A stretch of 6,532 nucleotides of DNA, taken from Candidatus Roizmanbacteria bacterium CG_4_9_14_0_8_um_filter_34_12. Its GTDB lineage: Bacteria > Patescibacteriota > Microgenomatia > UBA1406 > GWC2-37-13. The position numbers were made by a program, and so were the translations under genes. The notes under the pieces were generated by a model that made no database searches, had not been told where the DNA came from, and worked only from the letters and a program-made list of their open reading frames with translations. This document shows, one piece after another, positions 1 to 5,229 of the stretch; the stretch's first letter is position 1; each line of letters starts with the position of its first letter. The stretch spans positions 1-6,532 of the forward strand of contig PFTH01000238.1 of NCBI GenBank assembly GCA_002789465.1, in the 5' to 3' direction.

Positions 1-821
1 GGTTTGCCGGGATAGTTATGGCGGCCGTTCATGTCGCCCTTAGTGAAGAACATTAAAGCAGTTGAAGAAATATTATGCCAAAGTCCGTTAGCTTTCTCAT
101 TAATAATCATTTCAGAATTTCTCAAGAAGAATTGCTGATTGATGCGAGTTTCTTTGTGGGTTGATAGGTAGGAGGTAAGAGGAGTAATTGTTATTAAGAA
201 AGGAATAATAAAGTAGGTAAGTTTATAAAGTTTTAAAGTTTGTAAAGTTTTTAAAGTTAAAAAAAATAAAGGAAGAAGAAAAAAGATTCTTCCTGGAGTG
301 TAGGAGTTGAAGACTAATCCTGCAAATATTCCACTAAAAATTAGATACCAATACTTCGATGTATCGATAGATCGAAGTAAGAAATATATAGAAGTTAGTT
401 CCAGGAATAATAAAAAAGTTGGTTCGAAGGCGAAGCGGCTAAAATTAAGAAACCAGCGGGAAGAAAGGAAGATGAGAGTAAAGAGAAAAGGGAAGAATTG
501 TTGAAAGACAATCTTTATTATTAAATAAAACATTATTACGCTTAATATGCCAAAGATCGCTGCAGGAAAACGAAGAGCAAAAATGTTGACGCCAAAGATT
601 TTTAATGACGCTAAAAGAATATAAAAATACAAAGTTGAATGGCCGGTAGCTAGTAGAGAGTAAGACGTATAGGGTTTACCATCTAGTGATAAGGCTAATT
701 TAGTAAACTCAACTTCATCAAAAGCGAGGTATTTAGGAATCTGGCTAAATTGGTAGAAGATTAGCAAGGAAGAAATTATTAATAACAAAACTATACCAAC
801 AAGATTATTTTTTAATTTCAT
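1..821 (-). CDS. GT39/PMT-like (ArnT-family) membrane glycosyltransferase, 3' end missing
   Basis: I translated this frame by hand from the ATG at 821. It stays open for 273 codons and leaves the window, so the C-terminus is missing. The family (GT-C fold) transfers a sugar from a polyprenyl-phosphate carrier to an acceptor on the outer face of the cytoplasmic membrane. The start fits: a short basic N-terminus (MKLKNN), TM helix 1 at about residues 7-23, then an extracytoplasmic loop with the acidic pair D35-E36 in an FDEVEF context, the usual catalytic site. Next come GHSTLYFY (60-67) and FGVNIFALRFP (76-86), matching the family's GHPPLYY and ALR-P positions. The end shows FTKGD..GRHNYPGKP (about 258-273), a typical late motif. 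Several further hydrophobic helices lie between. It overlaps the upstream GT2 gene by 17 bp, so the two are probably co-translated; that enzyme may make its donor. The acceptor and sugar are unknown. The ribosome-binding site is weak (GGAAG only 2 nt before ATG). Confidence 0.88.
   Translation of the reverse strand, partial: MKLKNNLVGIVLLLIISSLLIFYQFSQIPKYLAFDEVEFTKLALSLDGKPYTSYSLLATGHSTLYFYILLASLKIFGVNIFALRFPAAIFGILSVIMFYLIIKIVFQQFFPFLFTLIFLSSRWFLNFSRFAFEPTFLLFLELTSIYFLLRSIDTSKYWYLIFSGIFAGLVFNSYTPGRIFFLLPLFFLTLKTLQTLKLYKLTYFIIPFLITITPLTSYLSTHKETRINQQFFLRNSEMIINEKANGLWHNISSTALMFFTKGDMNGRHNYPGK
219..260. repeat. Short degenerate 9-nt tandem repeat inside the GT39-like gene
   Basis: The plus strand shows AAAGTT at 227, 235, 244 and 253. 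On the coding (minus) strand this reads as consecutive 9-nt units ACTTTAAAA, ACTTTACAA, ACTTTAAAA and then the shifted CTTTATAAA. It encodes TLK-TLQ-TLK-LYK at about residues 188-201, a basic segment between two hydrophobic helices. It looks like a small in-frame expansion rather than a mobile or regulatory element. Confidence 0.6.
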
Positions 822-1560
822 ATCTTCCAGTTAGGTCATAATATTTTATAAAAAAAATATCTCTTAGTCCCTCAAACGAGTCTTTAAGAAAGTTGACATT
901 TTTTGTCTCAACATGACTCCAATCAACCGGCGTTTCTTTGATTTTATATTTTAGTCTGGAGGCTAAAAATAAAAATTCCATGTCAAAACCAGCTGAAACC
1001 GAAGAACCAGTAATCTTTCTTTGATCATGGAAAACCAAAAGCTTGTCAATAATTGTTAAAGCAGCTTTTTTTTCAAAAAGTTTAAAGCCGCATTGGGTGT
1101 CTTTAATACCATGAAGACCAATAATGAAGTTTCGGATAATAATTGCACCAAGAGCCATAATTTTTCGCAAAACTGGTGCTCCTTGACGAACCCGGCTTCG
1201 TGATCCAATGATAATTTGGCTACCTTTTTCTATTTCTTTAATTAGTCGATCAGCTTCTTCTAGAGGCGTCGCCAGGTCGATATCAGAAAACATCACCCAA
1301 TCACCTTTGGCGTGTTTGATTCCTGTTAAAATAGCAAAAGCTTTTCCCTGGTGGGAATTTTGGGCGAGGCGAAATTTAGGAAAGGTTTTTAAATATTTAT
1401 TTTTAATAATTAATCTGGAATTATCAGAGGAACCGTCGTCGACGATAACGACCTCAAAGAAACGAGCATCGTCTTTAGTATAGTTTCCGATTTTATCTAA
1501 GACGCCTTTTTGGATATTGGCTTCCTCGTTGTAACAGGGAATTATAAGGGAAATTCTCAT
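805..1560 (-). CDS. GT2 family DPM1/ALG5-like polyprenyl-phosphate hexose synthase
   Basis: This 251-residue enzyme is a GT-A fold glycosyltransferase. The family moves a hexose (mannose or glucose) from a nucleotide sugar to a polyprenyl phosphate at the cytoplasmic face of the membrane. Visible motifs in order are IIPCYNEEANI (6-16), the nucleotide-binding VDDGSSDNS (40-48), the metal-binding DxD as D93-I-D95 in a SDIDLATP context typical of DPM1/ALG5, GSR (119-121), DTQCGFKLF (154-162) and GFDMEFLFLA (191-200). No C-terminal membrane helices are present, so it is the short soluble or peripheral type rather than the GtrB or fused type. It starts at the ATG at 1560, with only a weak GGA about 8 nt upstream. 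Its stop lies inside the start of the GT39-like gene (17-bp overlap), so it is well placed to make the lipid-linked donor for the GT-C enzymes here. Which sugar it uses cannot be told. It could also serve another pathway. Confidence 0.92.
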   Translation of the reverse strand: MRISLIIPCYNEEANIQKGVLDKIGNYTKDDARFFEVVIVDDGSSDNSRLIIKNKYLKTFPKFRLAQNSHQGKAFAILTGIKHAKGDWVMFSDIDLATPLEEADRLIKEIEKGSQIIIGSRSRVRQGAPVLRKIMALGAIIIRNFIIGLHGIKDTQCGFKLFEKKAALTIIDKLLVFHDQRKITGSSVSAGFDMEFLFLASRLKYKIKETPVDWSHVETKNVNFLKDSFEGLRDIFFIKYYDLTGRYEIKK

Positions 1561-1571
1561 AGTAATTTTCC

Positions 1572-1668
1572 ATTTTCAATTTACATTGAATTTACAATGA
1601 TTCAATGTTTCAATTGAAAATTGATTAAATGAAAATTCATTGAAAATTGTAAATTAGTAATTGAAAAT
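1572..1668. repeat. Long imperfect inverted repeat filling the GT39-GT2 spacer
   Basis: The spacer between the two minus-strand genes is almost entirely structured. Arm 1 (1572-1607) and arm 2 (1638-1668) pair through three perfect blocks: ATTTTCAATT, AATTTACAAT and TTCAATG (27 bp in all). Two small internal loops (7/3 and 2/1 nt) separate them. The 30-nt loop holds a perfect 12-bp palindrome TTTCAATTGAAA (1608-1619). The 8-mer TGAAAATT occurs exactly four times (1615, 1630, 1641, 1662). Arm 2 abuts the stop codon of the upstream gene. The stem is nearly all A/T with no following T-run, so it is not a classical intrinsic terminator. It might be a weak terminator, an mRNA-processing or stability element, or a dispersed AT-rich intergenic repeat. 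Confidence 0.75.
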
Positions 1669-3099
1669 TTATTTCGTTAGTTTATATATTCTAATACTAT
1701 TAATATTCCACTCACCTTCAATTTTAGTAGGAGCGAAATAGGCGATGTCCCACTGGGGATTGCCGATGACTGGTTGACAGTTTTTTTCACAGACAACAAA
1801 AAGTTCTTCAGCTTTTTCCAGCGAGTCTTTTTCAATCGGCCGTTTTTTCCAGATCTCGAGAAAGTATCTGTAAGTCGAGTCAGAATACTTTTCGGGAAGA
1901 GCAGTGACAGTAAAGCCCTTTTTTTTTACATTATCAAAGATAGTTCGGGCAACTTCTTGAGCAGTTTTCAGTTGATTACTTCCTTGATAGAAAAGAAAGT
2001 TATATTTTTGGAAGTTTAAGATAACAAAGGTAATTAAAAAAATAATAACAAGGATTTTCTCCCAGAAACTATTCAATAAAGTAGACAAAAAGACACTAAT
2101 AACAATAATATAAAAAGGATAGAGAACTGCTAGATAATGAGGATGCTTTTCTCCGCTATAAAGTGATAGAACAAAAAGAGAAAGAAGAAAAATCAGCTGA
2201 AAGTTAAAGATCTGGTCTTTTTTTCTTTTTAGATAAGTAAAGAGGAAAATAATTATCGCTATTAGAAGAATAATATTTATTAAATTACTAAAGTTGGTAT
2301 TAAAAAGATAACGGTTTAAAGTAGAAAAAGTATCGAGAATATTTTTCAACAGGTTGGTTTTGATTGAGGAAGAGGTTTTAAAAAGAGAGATCAGGTTTTT
2401 ACTATTTAAGAATTGATGGCGAAGATCAAAGATTATAAGAGGAAAAGAGAAGAAAATAAAAGAAAATAAAGAAATAAGGGAATAAGGAAATTTAGAAATT
2501 AATTTAGGAAGAGCAAGGATTATAATCGGTAAAAAAAGAGCCAGAGCCAAGTAATGAAGCTGGAAAGAAAAAGAAAGAAAAGCACCAAATAAAAGATAGA
2601 AAAGTTTTTTCTTGGTTTTTAAGGCTTTGATAAAAAAATAAATCGTCAGAAGAGAAAACAAAGGCAGGAGATTGGGATTCCAGGAAAAACGGGAAAGATC
2701 GATTAAGACATAAGAAAAACTGGTTAAAAAGGCAGCAATCAGGGCAACTTTTTTGTCGAAAAGTTCTTTGACAATAAAATAATTAATGAGAATAAACAGA
2801 CTGGAAAATAAAGCGACGCCGAATGTTAATCCTAAGGGATTAAATTTAAAAAGTAAAAGCCAGGGAGCGATAAAATAGTAGTAAAAAGGACCAAGATAGA
2901 CTTGACCAACTGAGGTAGGAGCGCCAATGGCCGGCAGGTGTTCGAAGGTAAGCATTCTTTTTATGATGATGGCGTCTCGTCCCTGATCTCCTAAAAAGGT
3001 GGCAAAATCGGAAAAGCGATAAAATCTTAAAAAAATTCCGCAAAAAAACATTAGCACCAAGAGCCAATTCTTTGCTACAATATTTAGTATGCGGCGCAT
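1669..3099 (-). CDS. GT39-like polytopic membrane glycosyltransferase (GT-C fold)
   Basis: This 476-residue protein has about ten hydrophobic segments up to about residue 365, then a hydrophilic tail of about 110 residues. It fits the PMT_2/ArnT-like GT-C group, which uses polyprenyl-phosphate sugars on the outer membrane face. After a basic start (MRRI...K) and TM1 (about 12-26), the first outer loop carries GDQGRDA (37-43), the acidic motif seen in this subgroup. YLGPFYYYFIAPW (68-80) follows in the position of the family's HPPLYY motif. RFSWNPNLLP and QLHYLALALF are further family-like stretches. The tail contains a C-x4-C pair (VCEKNC) and mixed alpha/beta character. The ATG at 3099 is chosen because the next Met (residue 17) would cut TM1. 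AAGGA sits 3 nt upstream, a short spacing. The first 11 bp overlap the divergent neighbour. The coding strand is very pyrimidine-rich. Sugar and acceptor are unknown. Confidence 0.85.
   Translation of the reverse strand: MRRILNIVAKNWLLVLMFFCGIFLRFYRFSDFATFLGDQGRDAIIIKRMLTFEHLPAIGAPTSVGQVYLGPFYYYFIAPWLLLFKFNPLGLTFGVALFSSLFILINYFIVKELFDKKVALIAAFLTSFSYVLIDLSRFSWNPNLLPLFSLLTIYFFIKALKTKKKLFYLLFGAFLSFSFQLHYLALALFLPIIILALPKLISKFPYSLISLFSFIFFSFPLIIFDLRHQFLNSKNLISLFKTSSSIKTNLLKNILDTFSTLNRYLFNTNFSNLINIILLIAIIIFLFTYLKRKKDQIFNFQLIFLLSLFVLSLYSGEKHPHYLAVLYPFYIIVISVFLSTLLNSFWEKILVIIFLITFVILNFQKYNFLFYQGSNQLKTAQEVARTIFDNVKKKGFTVTALPEKYSDSTYRYFLEIWKKRPIEKDSLEKAEELFVVCEKNCQPVIGNPQWDIAYFAPTKIEGEWNINSIRIYKLTK
3051..3088 (+). 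promoter_or_regulatory. Candidate promoter for the plus-strand operon, predicting a leaderless mRNA
   Basis: TACAAT at 3076-3081 differs from the TATAAT consensus at one base. A start site about 7 nt beyond it would fall at 3088-3089, on the A of the ATG. A poor -35 candidate, TTAGCA, lies at 3051-3056 with a long 19-nt spacer. No Shine-Dalgarno sequence precedes the ATG, which agrees with a leaderless transcript. The element lies inside the coding region of the divergent gene. Confidence 0.35.
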
Positions 3100-3100
3100 A
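3088..3100. other. Palindrome containing both divergent start codons
   Basis: TATGCGGCGCATA is a 13-bp palindrome around a single central base (3094). It contains ATG at 3089-3091 for the plus gene and CAT at 3097-3099, the minus gene's ATG. Both proteins therefore begin Met-Arg-Arg-Ile by sequence necessity. It is also the most GC-rich spot in its surroundings, which suggests either a constraint on the shared start or a binding site for a dimeric regulator. Confidence 0.7.
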
Positions 3101-4204
3101 TATCCTTATTTTACCTTAACTCTGGTAGTTTTTCTTTCCACTTTAGTGCTCTGGTCACCTTTTCTTCTTAAGGCCAACAGTTGGTTTGGACTAAAAATCA
3201 GCCAGCCGAGTTTTGACTATGTTTATCGCCATTATGACGGGCCGTTATATATTATCCCTGCCAAGACTTTATACAATCCTAAATCTTTAGAGATTGGCAT
3301 TCCTCCAAAGTATTTTGCGGCTCATTTACCCGGCTATCCGATGTTAATTAGGGTAGTTAGGGAGATTAGGGTTTTTGGGGGATATTTGAAGTCTATGCTT
3401 ATCGCCAATCTTTTGGCGACAGTTGGGTTAACCCTATTTTTTTACTTTTTTCTGAAAAAGTTTAAGTTGACGAAAAAACCTTTATTACTAACGGCAGTTT
3501 TCCTTTTTCTTCCCCGGTTTTTGGTGGTTAGGTCTGTTGGTGCTCCAGAAAGCCTGTTTATTCTCTTAATCTTAGGCTCGTTTTATTTTTTTGAAAAGGA
3601 AAGATATCTATTGGCTGGGTTGTTTGGCGGATTGGCAGCAATAACAAAAACGCCAGGAATATTACTTTTTGGCGCTTACTGTTTGGTGTTTGTCGAAAGA
3701 TTAATTAAAGAGAAAAAAACCAATTGGCAGTGGCTAGGGATCATTCTTATTCCCTTAGGGTTGTTAGGGGCATTTGGGATATTTTGGAAGCAGTATGGTG
3801 ATTTTTTTGCCTACTTTCATTCGGGAGACAACCTCCATCTGGTTTTCCCCTTTTCAGTTTTTAACTTCCAAAAACCTTGGGTGGGAACAGCCTGGCTTGA
3901 AGATGTAGTTTTTTACTTTTTCCTTTATGGGCTAACAATTTTTTCTCTAAAAAATATCAAACAAAGAAGCCTGTTTTATTTTTCTCTGGTTTTTTATATC
4001 GCTGCCTTGTTTATCCAGCATAGAGATATCAGCCGCTACTCTTTACCCCTATGGCCAATGGCGTTAATCGCTTATGAAAAGTTTTTTACTTCGAAAAAGT
4101 TTTTGATAGTTGGTATAATCATTCTCTTGGCGGTTTATCTCTATGCCTGGAACTTTATGATTTACAATGTGATGCCGATCGCTGACTGGAAACCATACCT
4201 ATGA
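3089..4204 (+). CDS. PIG-V/Gpi18-like GT-C mannosyltransferase-type membrane protein
   Basis: This 371-residue protein has about nine hydrophobic segments and looks like bacterial relatives of PIG-V/Gpi18. Those enzymes use a polyprenyl- or dolichyl-phosphate sugar on the outer face of the membrane. TM1 spans about 8-27. The first outer loop holds RHYDGPLY (47-54) with acidic D50, in the position of the family's W/H-x-D-G-x-Y motif. HLPGYPMLI (79-87) corresponds to the F-P-L-Y-P motif, and VGAPESLF (150-157) and AGLFGGLAAITKTPGI (176-191) are strongly family-like. The ATG at 3089 is kept because TM1 follows at once and the next Met is residue 85. No Shine-Dalgarno is visible. Its TGA overlaps the adaptor gene's ATG (ATGA), so it heads the exporter operon. 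An internal R-rich repeat (about residues 87-95) coincides with a G-quadruplex motif. The true substrate is unknown. Confidence 0.82.
   Translation: MRRIYPYFTLTLVVFLSTLVLWSPFLLKANSWFGLKISQPSFDYVYRHYDGPLYIIPAKTLYNPKSLEIGIPPKYFAAHLPGYPMLIRVVREIRVFGGYLKSMLIANLLATVGLTLFFYFFLKKFKLTKKPLLLTAVFLFLPRFLVVRSVGAPESLFILLILGSFYFFEKERYLLAGLFGGLAAITKTPGILLFGAYCLVFVERLIKEKKTNWQWLGIILIPLGLLGAFGIFWKQYGDFFAYFHSGDNLHLVFPFSVFNFQKPWVGTAWLEDVVFYFFLYGLTIFSLKNIKQRSLFYFSLVFYIAALFIQHRDISRYSLPLWPMALIAYEKFFTSKKFLIVGIIILLAVYLYAWNFMIYNVMPIADWKPYL
3100..3113 (-). promoter_or_regulatory. Candidate -10 box and ribosome-binding site for the minus-strand operon
   Basis: Read on the minus strand, TAAAAT (3113-3108) is a one-mismatch -10 box lying 8 nt before the ATG. 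AAGGA (3107-3103) ends 3 nt before it. Transcription from this box would begin within a base or two of the start codon, which would exclude AAGGA from the mRNA. Either the transcript is nearly leaderless, or the real promoter is further inside the divergent gene and AAGGA is used. No convincing -35 box is visible. Confidence 0.3.
3348..3381 (+). repeat. Four-tract G-quadruplex motif made from a 9-nt repeat inside the PIG-V-like gene
   Basis: G-tracts lie at 3351-3353, 3360-3362, 3369-3371 and 3377-3381 with loops of 6, 6 and 5 nt, satisfying the standard G3+N1-7 pattern on the coding strand. The first three tracts come from a 9-nt period (ATTAGGGTA, GTTAGGGAG, ATTAGGGTT), which encodes IRV-VRE-IRV. 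All three arginines use AGG. The motif would be present in the mRNA as well as the DNA. Confidence 0.65.
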
Positions 4205-5229
4205 TAAAGTTTTTTAAAAAACGTTGGTATTTAGTTTTGGGTGTGATTATAGTTTTAGCGGTTATTCTTATTCGTAATCAATCAGCTCCAGCTAACAAAG
4301 ATAAAAGACCCCAAACATATAAAATAAAAAAAGAAACCTTACAAGAAACTCTTACCTTATCAGGAGAAATCGATGCCGATGAAAAAGTCGCCTTGAAATT
4401 TCAAACTTCGGGGCGGTTGGCTTGGATGGGAGTGAAAGAAGGGGACTATGTTAAAAAATATCAGACGATTGCTTCTTTAGACCAACGTGATTTAAAAAAT
4501 CGTTTGACTAAATACTTGAATAGTTACGCAATTCAAAGAAATACTTTTGAGCAGACTAAAGACGATAATTGGAACGACCAATATGCTCTAAGCCAAAGCA
4601 TAAGAGACGAGGTAAAGCGGGTTTTGGAAAGTAATCAGTACAATCTTAACAATGCTGTTTTGGATGTCGAGTATCAAAATATTACTATTGAGTACGCTAA
4701 TCTTTGGACGCCGATTGAAGGAGTAGTGACTCATATTGACATTCTTTATCCGGGCGTTAATATCACTCCGGCTGGAGCAGAATTTGACATAGTTAACCCA
4801 AAAACTATCTATCTATCGGTTACCGCTGAGCAGTCGGACGTAGTTTTACTTAAAAAAGGAATAGAAGGAGAGATAATTTTCGACGCTTATCCAGATAAAA
4901 CCTTTACCGGCGTTATCGATTATATATCATTTTCTCCAAAGACAGGTGAGACAGGAACGGTCTATGAAGTTAGATTAACCCTGGATAAAGAAACCCAAAA
5001 GTTGCCTCTTAAATTAGCAATGACAGGAGACGTTAGTTTTGTTTTGAGTGAAAAGAAAAACGTTTTATCTGTGCCAATACAGTTTGTTAAAAAGGACAGT
5101 AAAGGCAACTATGTAACAAGAGAAAAAAAAGGCAATAAGGAAAAAATCTATGTCAAGCGCGGAGAAGAATTTAACAGCAAGGTAGAGATTAAAAATGGCT
5201 TAGAGGTTGGAGACGTTGTTTATGATTAA
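4201..5229 (+). CDS. MacA/YknX-like membrane fusion (periplasmic adaptor) protein
   Basis: This 342-residue protein resembles HlyD/MacA-family adaptors that dock on a MacB-type ABC permease at the outer face of the membrane. An N-terminal basic cap and single TM anchor (about 9-24) are followed by a linker. The first half of a lipoyl/barrel-sandwich domain comes next (GRLAWMGVKEGDYVKKYQ, 71-88), then a helical hairpin (about 95-168). The second lipoyl half follows (LWTPIEGVVTHIDILYPGV, 168-186), then a beta-barrel domain (about 201-240) and a membrane-proximal domain ending in NGLEVGDVVYD. There is no lipobox cysteine. The hairpin arms are short (about 30 residues each), consistent with a cell lacking an outer-membrane TolC partner, as in Bacillus YknX. 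It overlaps the upstream gene by 4 bp (ATGA) and the ATPase by 8 bp, so it is in the same operon. The exported substrate is unknown. Confidence 0.9.
   Translation: MIKFFKKRWYLVLGVIIVLAVILIRNQSAPANKDKRPQTYKIKKETLQETLTLSGEIDADEKVALKFQTSGRLAWMGVKEGDYVKKYQTIASLDQRDLKNRLTKYLNSYAIQRNTFEQTKDDNWNDQYALSQSIRDEVKRVLESNQYNLNNAVLDVEYQNITIEYANLWTPIEGVVTHIDILYPGVNITPAGAEFDIVNPKTIYLSVTAEQSDVVLLKKGIEGEIIFDAYPDKTFTGVIDYISFSPKTGETGTVYEVRLTLDKETQKLPLKLAMTGDVSFVLSEKKNVLSVPIQFVKKDSKGNYVTREKKGNKEKIYVKRGEEFNSKVEIKNGLEVGDVVYD
5209..5212 (+). promoter_or_regulatory. Ribosome-binding site that decides the ABC ATPase start
   Basis: GGAG ends 9 nt before the ATG at 5222. The alternative in-frame TTG at 5207 overlaps it and has AGAGG directly abutting, with no spacing. 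The protein start MIKLVNVSKEY from 5222 is the normal beginning of this ATPase family, so 5222 is preferred. Confidence 0.55.

Noticed and set aside
307..504. A 65-codon plus-strand open frame rich in Lys/Arg.
   Set aside because: It is antisense to the GT39-like gene, whose translation shows clear family motifs through this region. The basic composition simply mirrors the A-rich antisense of a hydrophobic protein.
1208..1483. A 91-codon plus-strand open frame.
   Set aside because: It lies entirely antisense to the GT2 gene, over its conserved DDGS and DxD motifs. It has no recognisable features of its own.
1572..1668. A rho-independent terminator after the GT39-like gene.
   Set aside because: The stem is nearly pure A/T with a 30-nt loop and no U-run follows, so it does not meet the usual pattern. 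It is reported as an inverted repeat instead.
1615..1669. A degenerate CRISPR-like array, from four copies of TGAAAATT.
   Set aside because: The repeats are only 8 nt with irregular spacing (15, 11 and 21 nt), and no cas gene is present.
1774..2019. An 81-codon plus-strand open frame.
   Set aside because: It is antisense to the GT39-like gene tail. It is Phe/Ser-rich with no motif or ribosome-binding site, so it is a shadow.
2846..3067. A 73-codon minus-strand open frame.
   Set aside because: It is in another frame of the GT39-like gene, across its GDQGRD motif. The real frame has the family features.
3348..3374. A telomere-like TTAGGG array.
   Set aside because: There are only three copies at a 9-nt period within a coding frame. 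It is better explained as an in-frame repeat that happens to form a G-quadruplex motif.
5207..5221. An upstream TTG start for the ABC ATPase (adding METLF).
   Set aside because: Its purine-rich stretch directly abuts the TTG with no spacing. The ATG at 5222 has GGAG 9 nt upstream and gives the typical MIKLVNVSKEY start.
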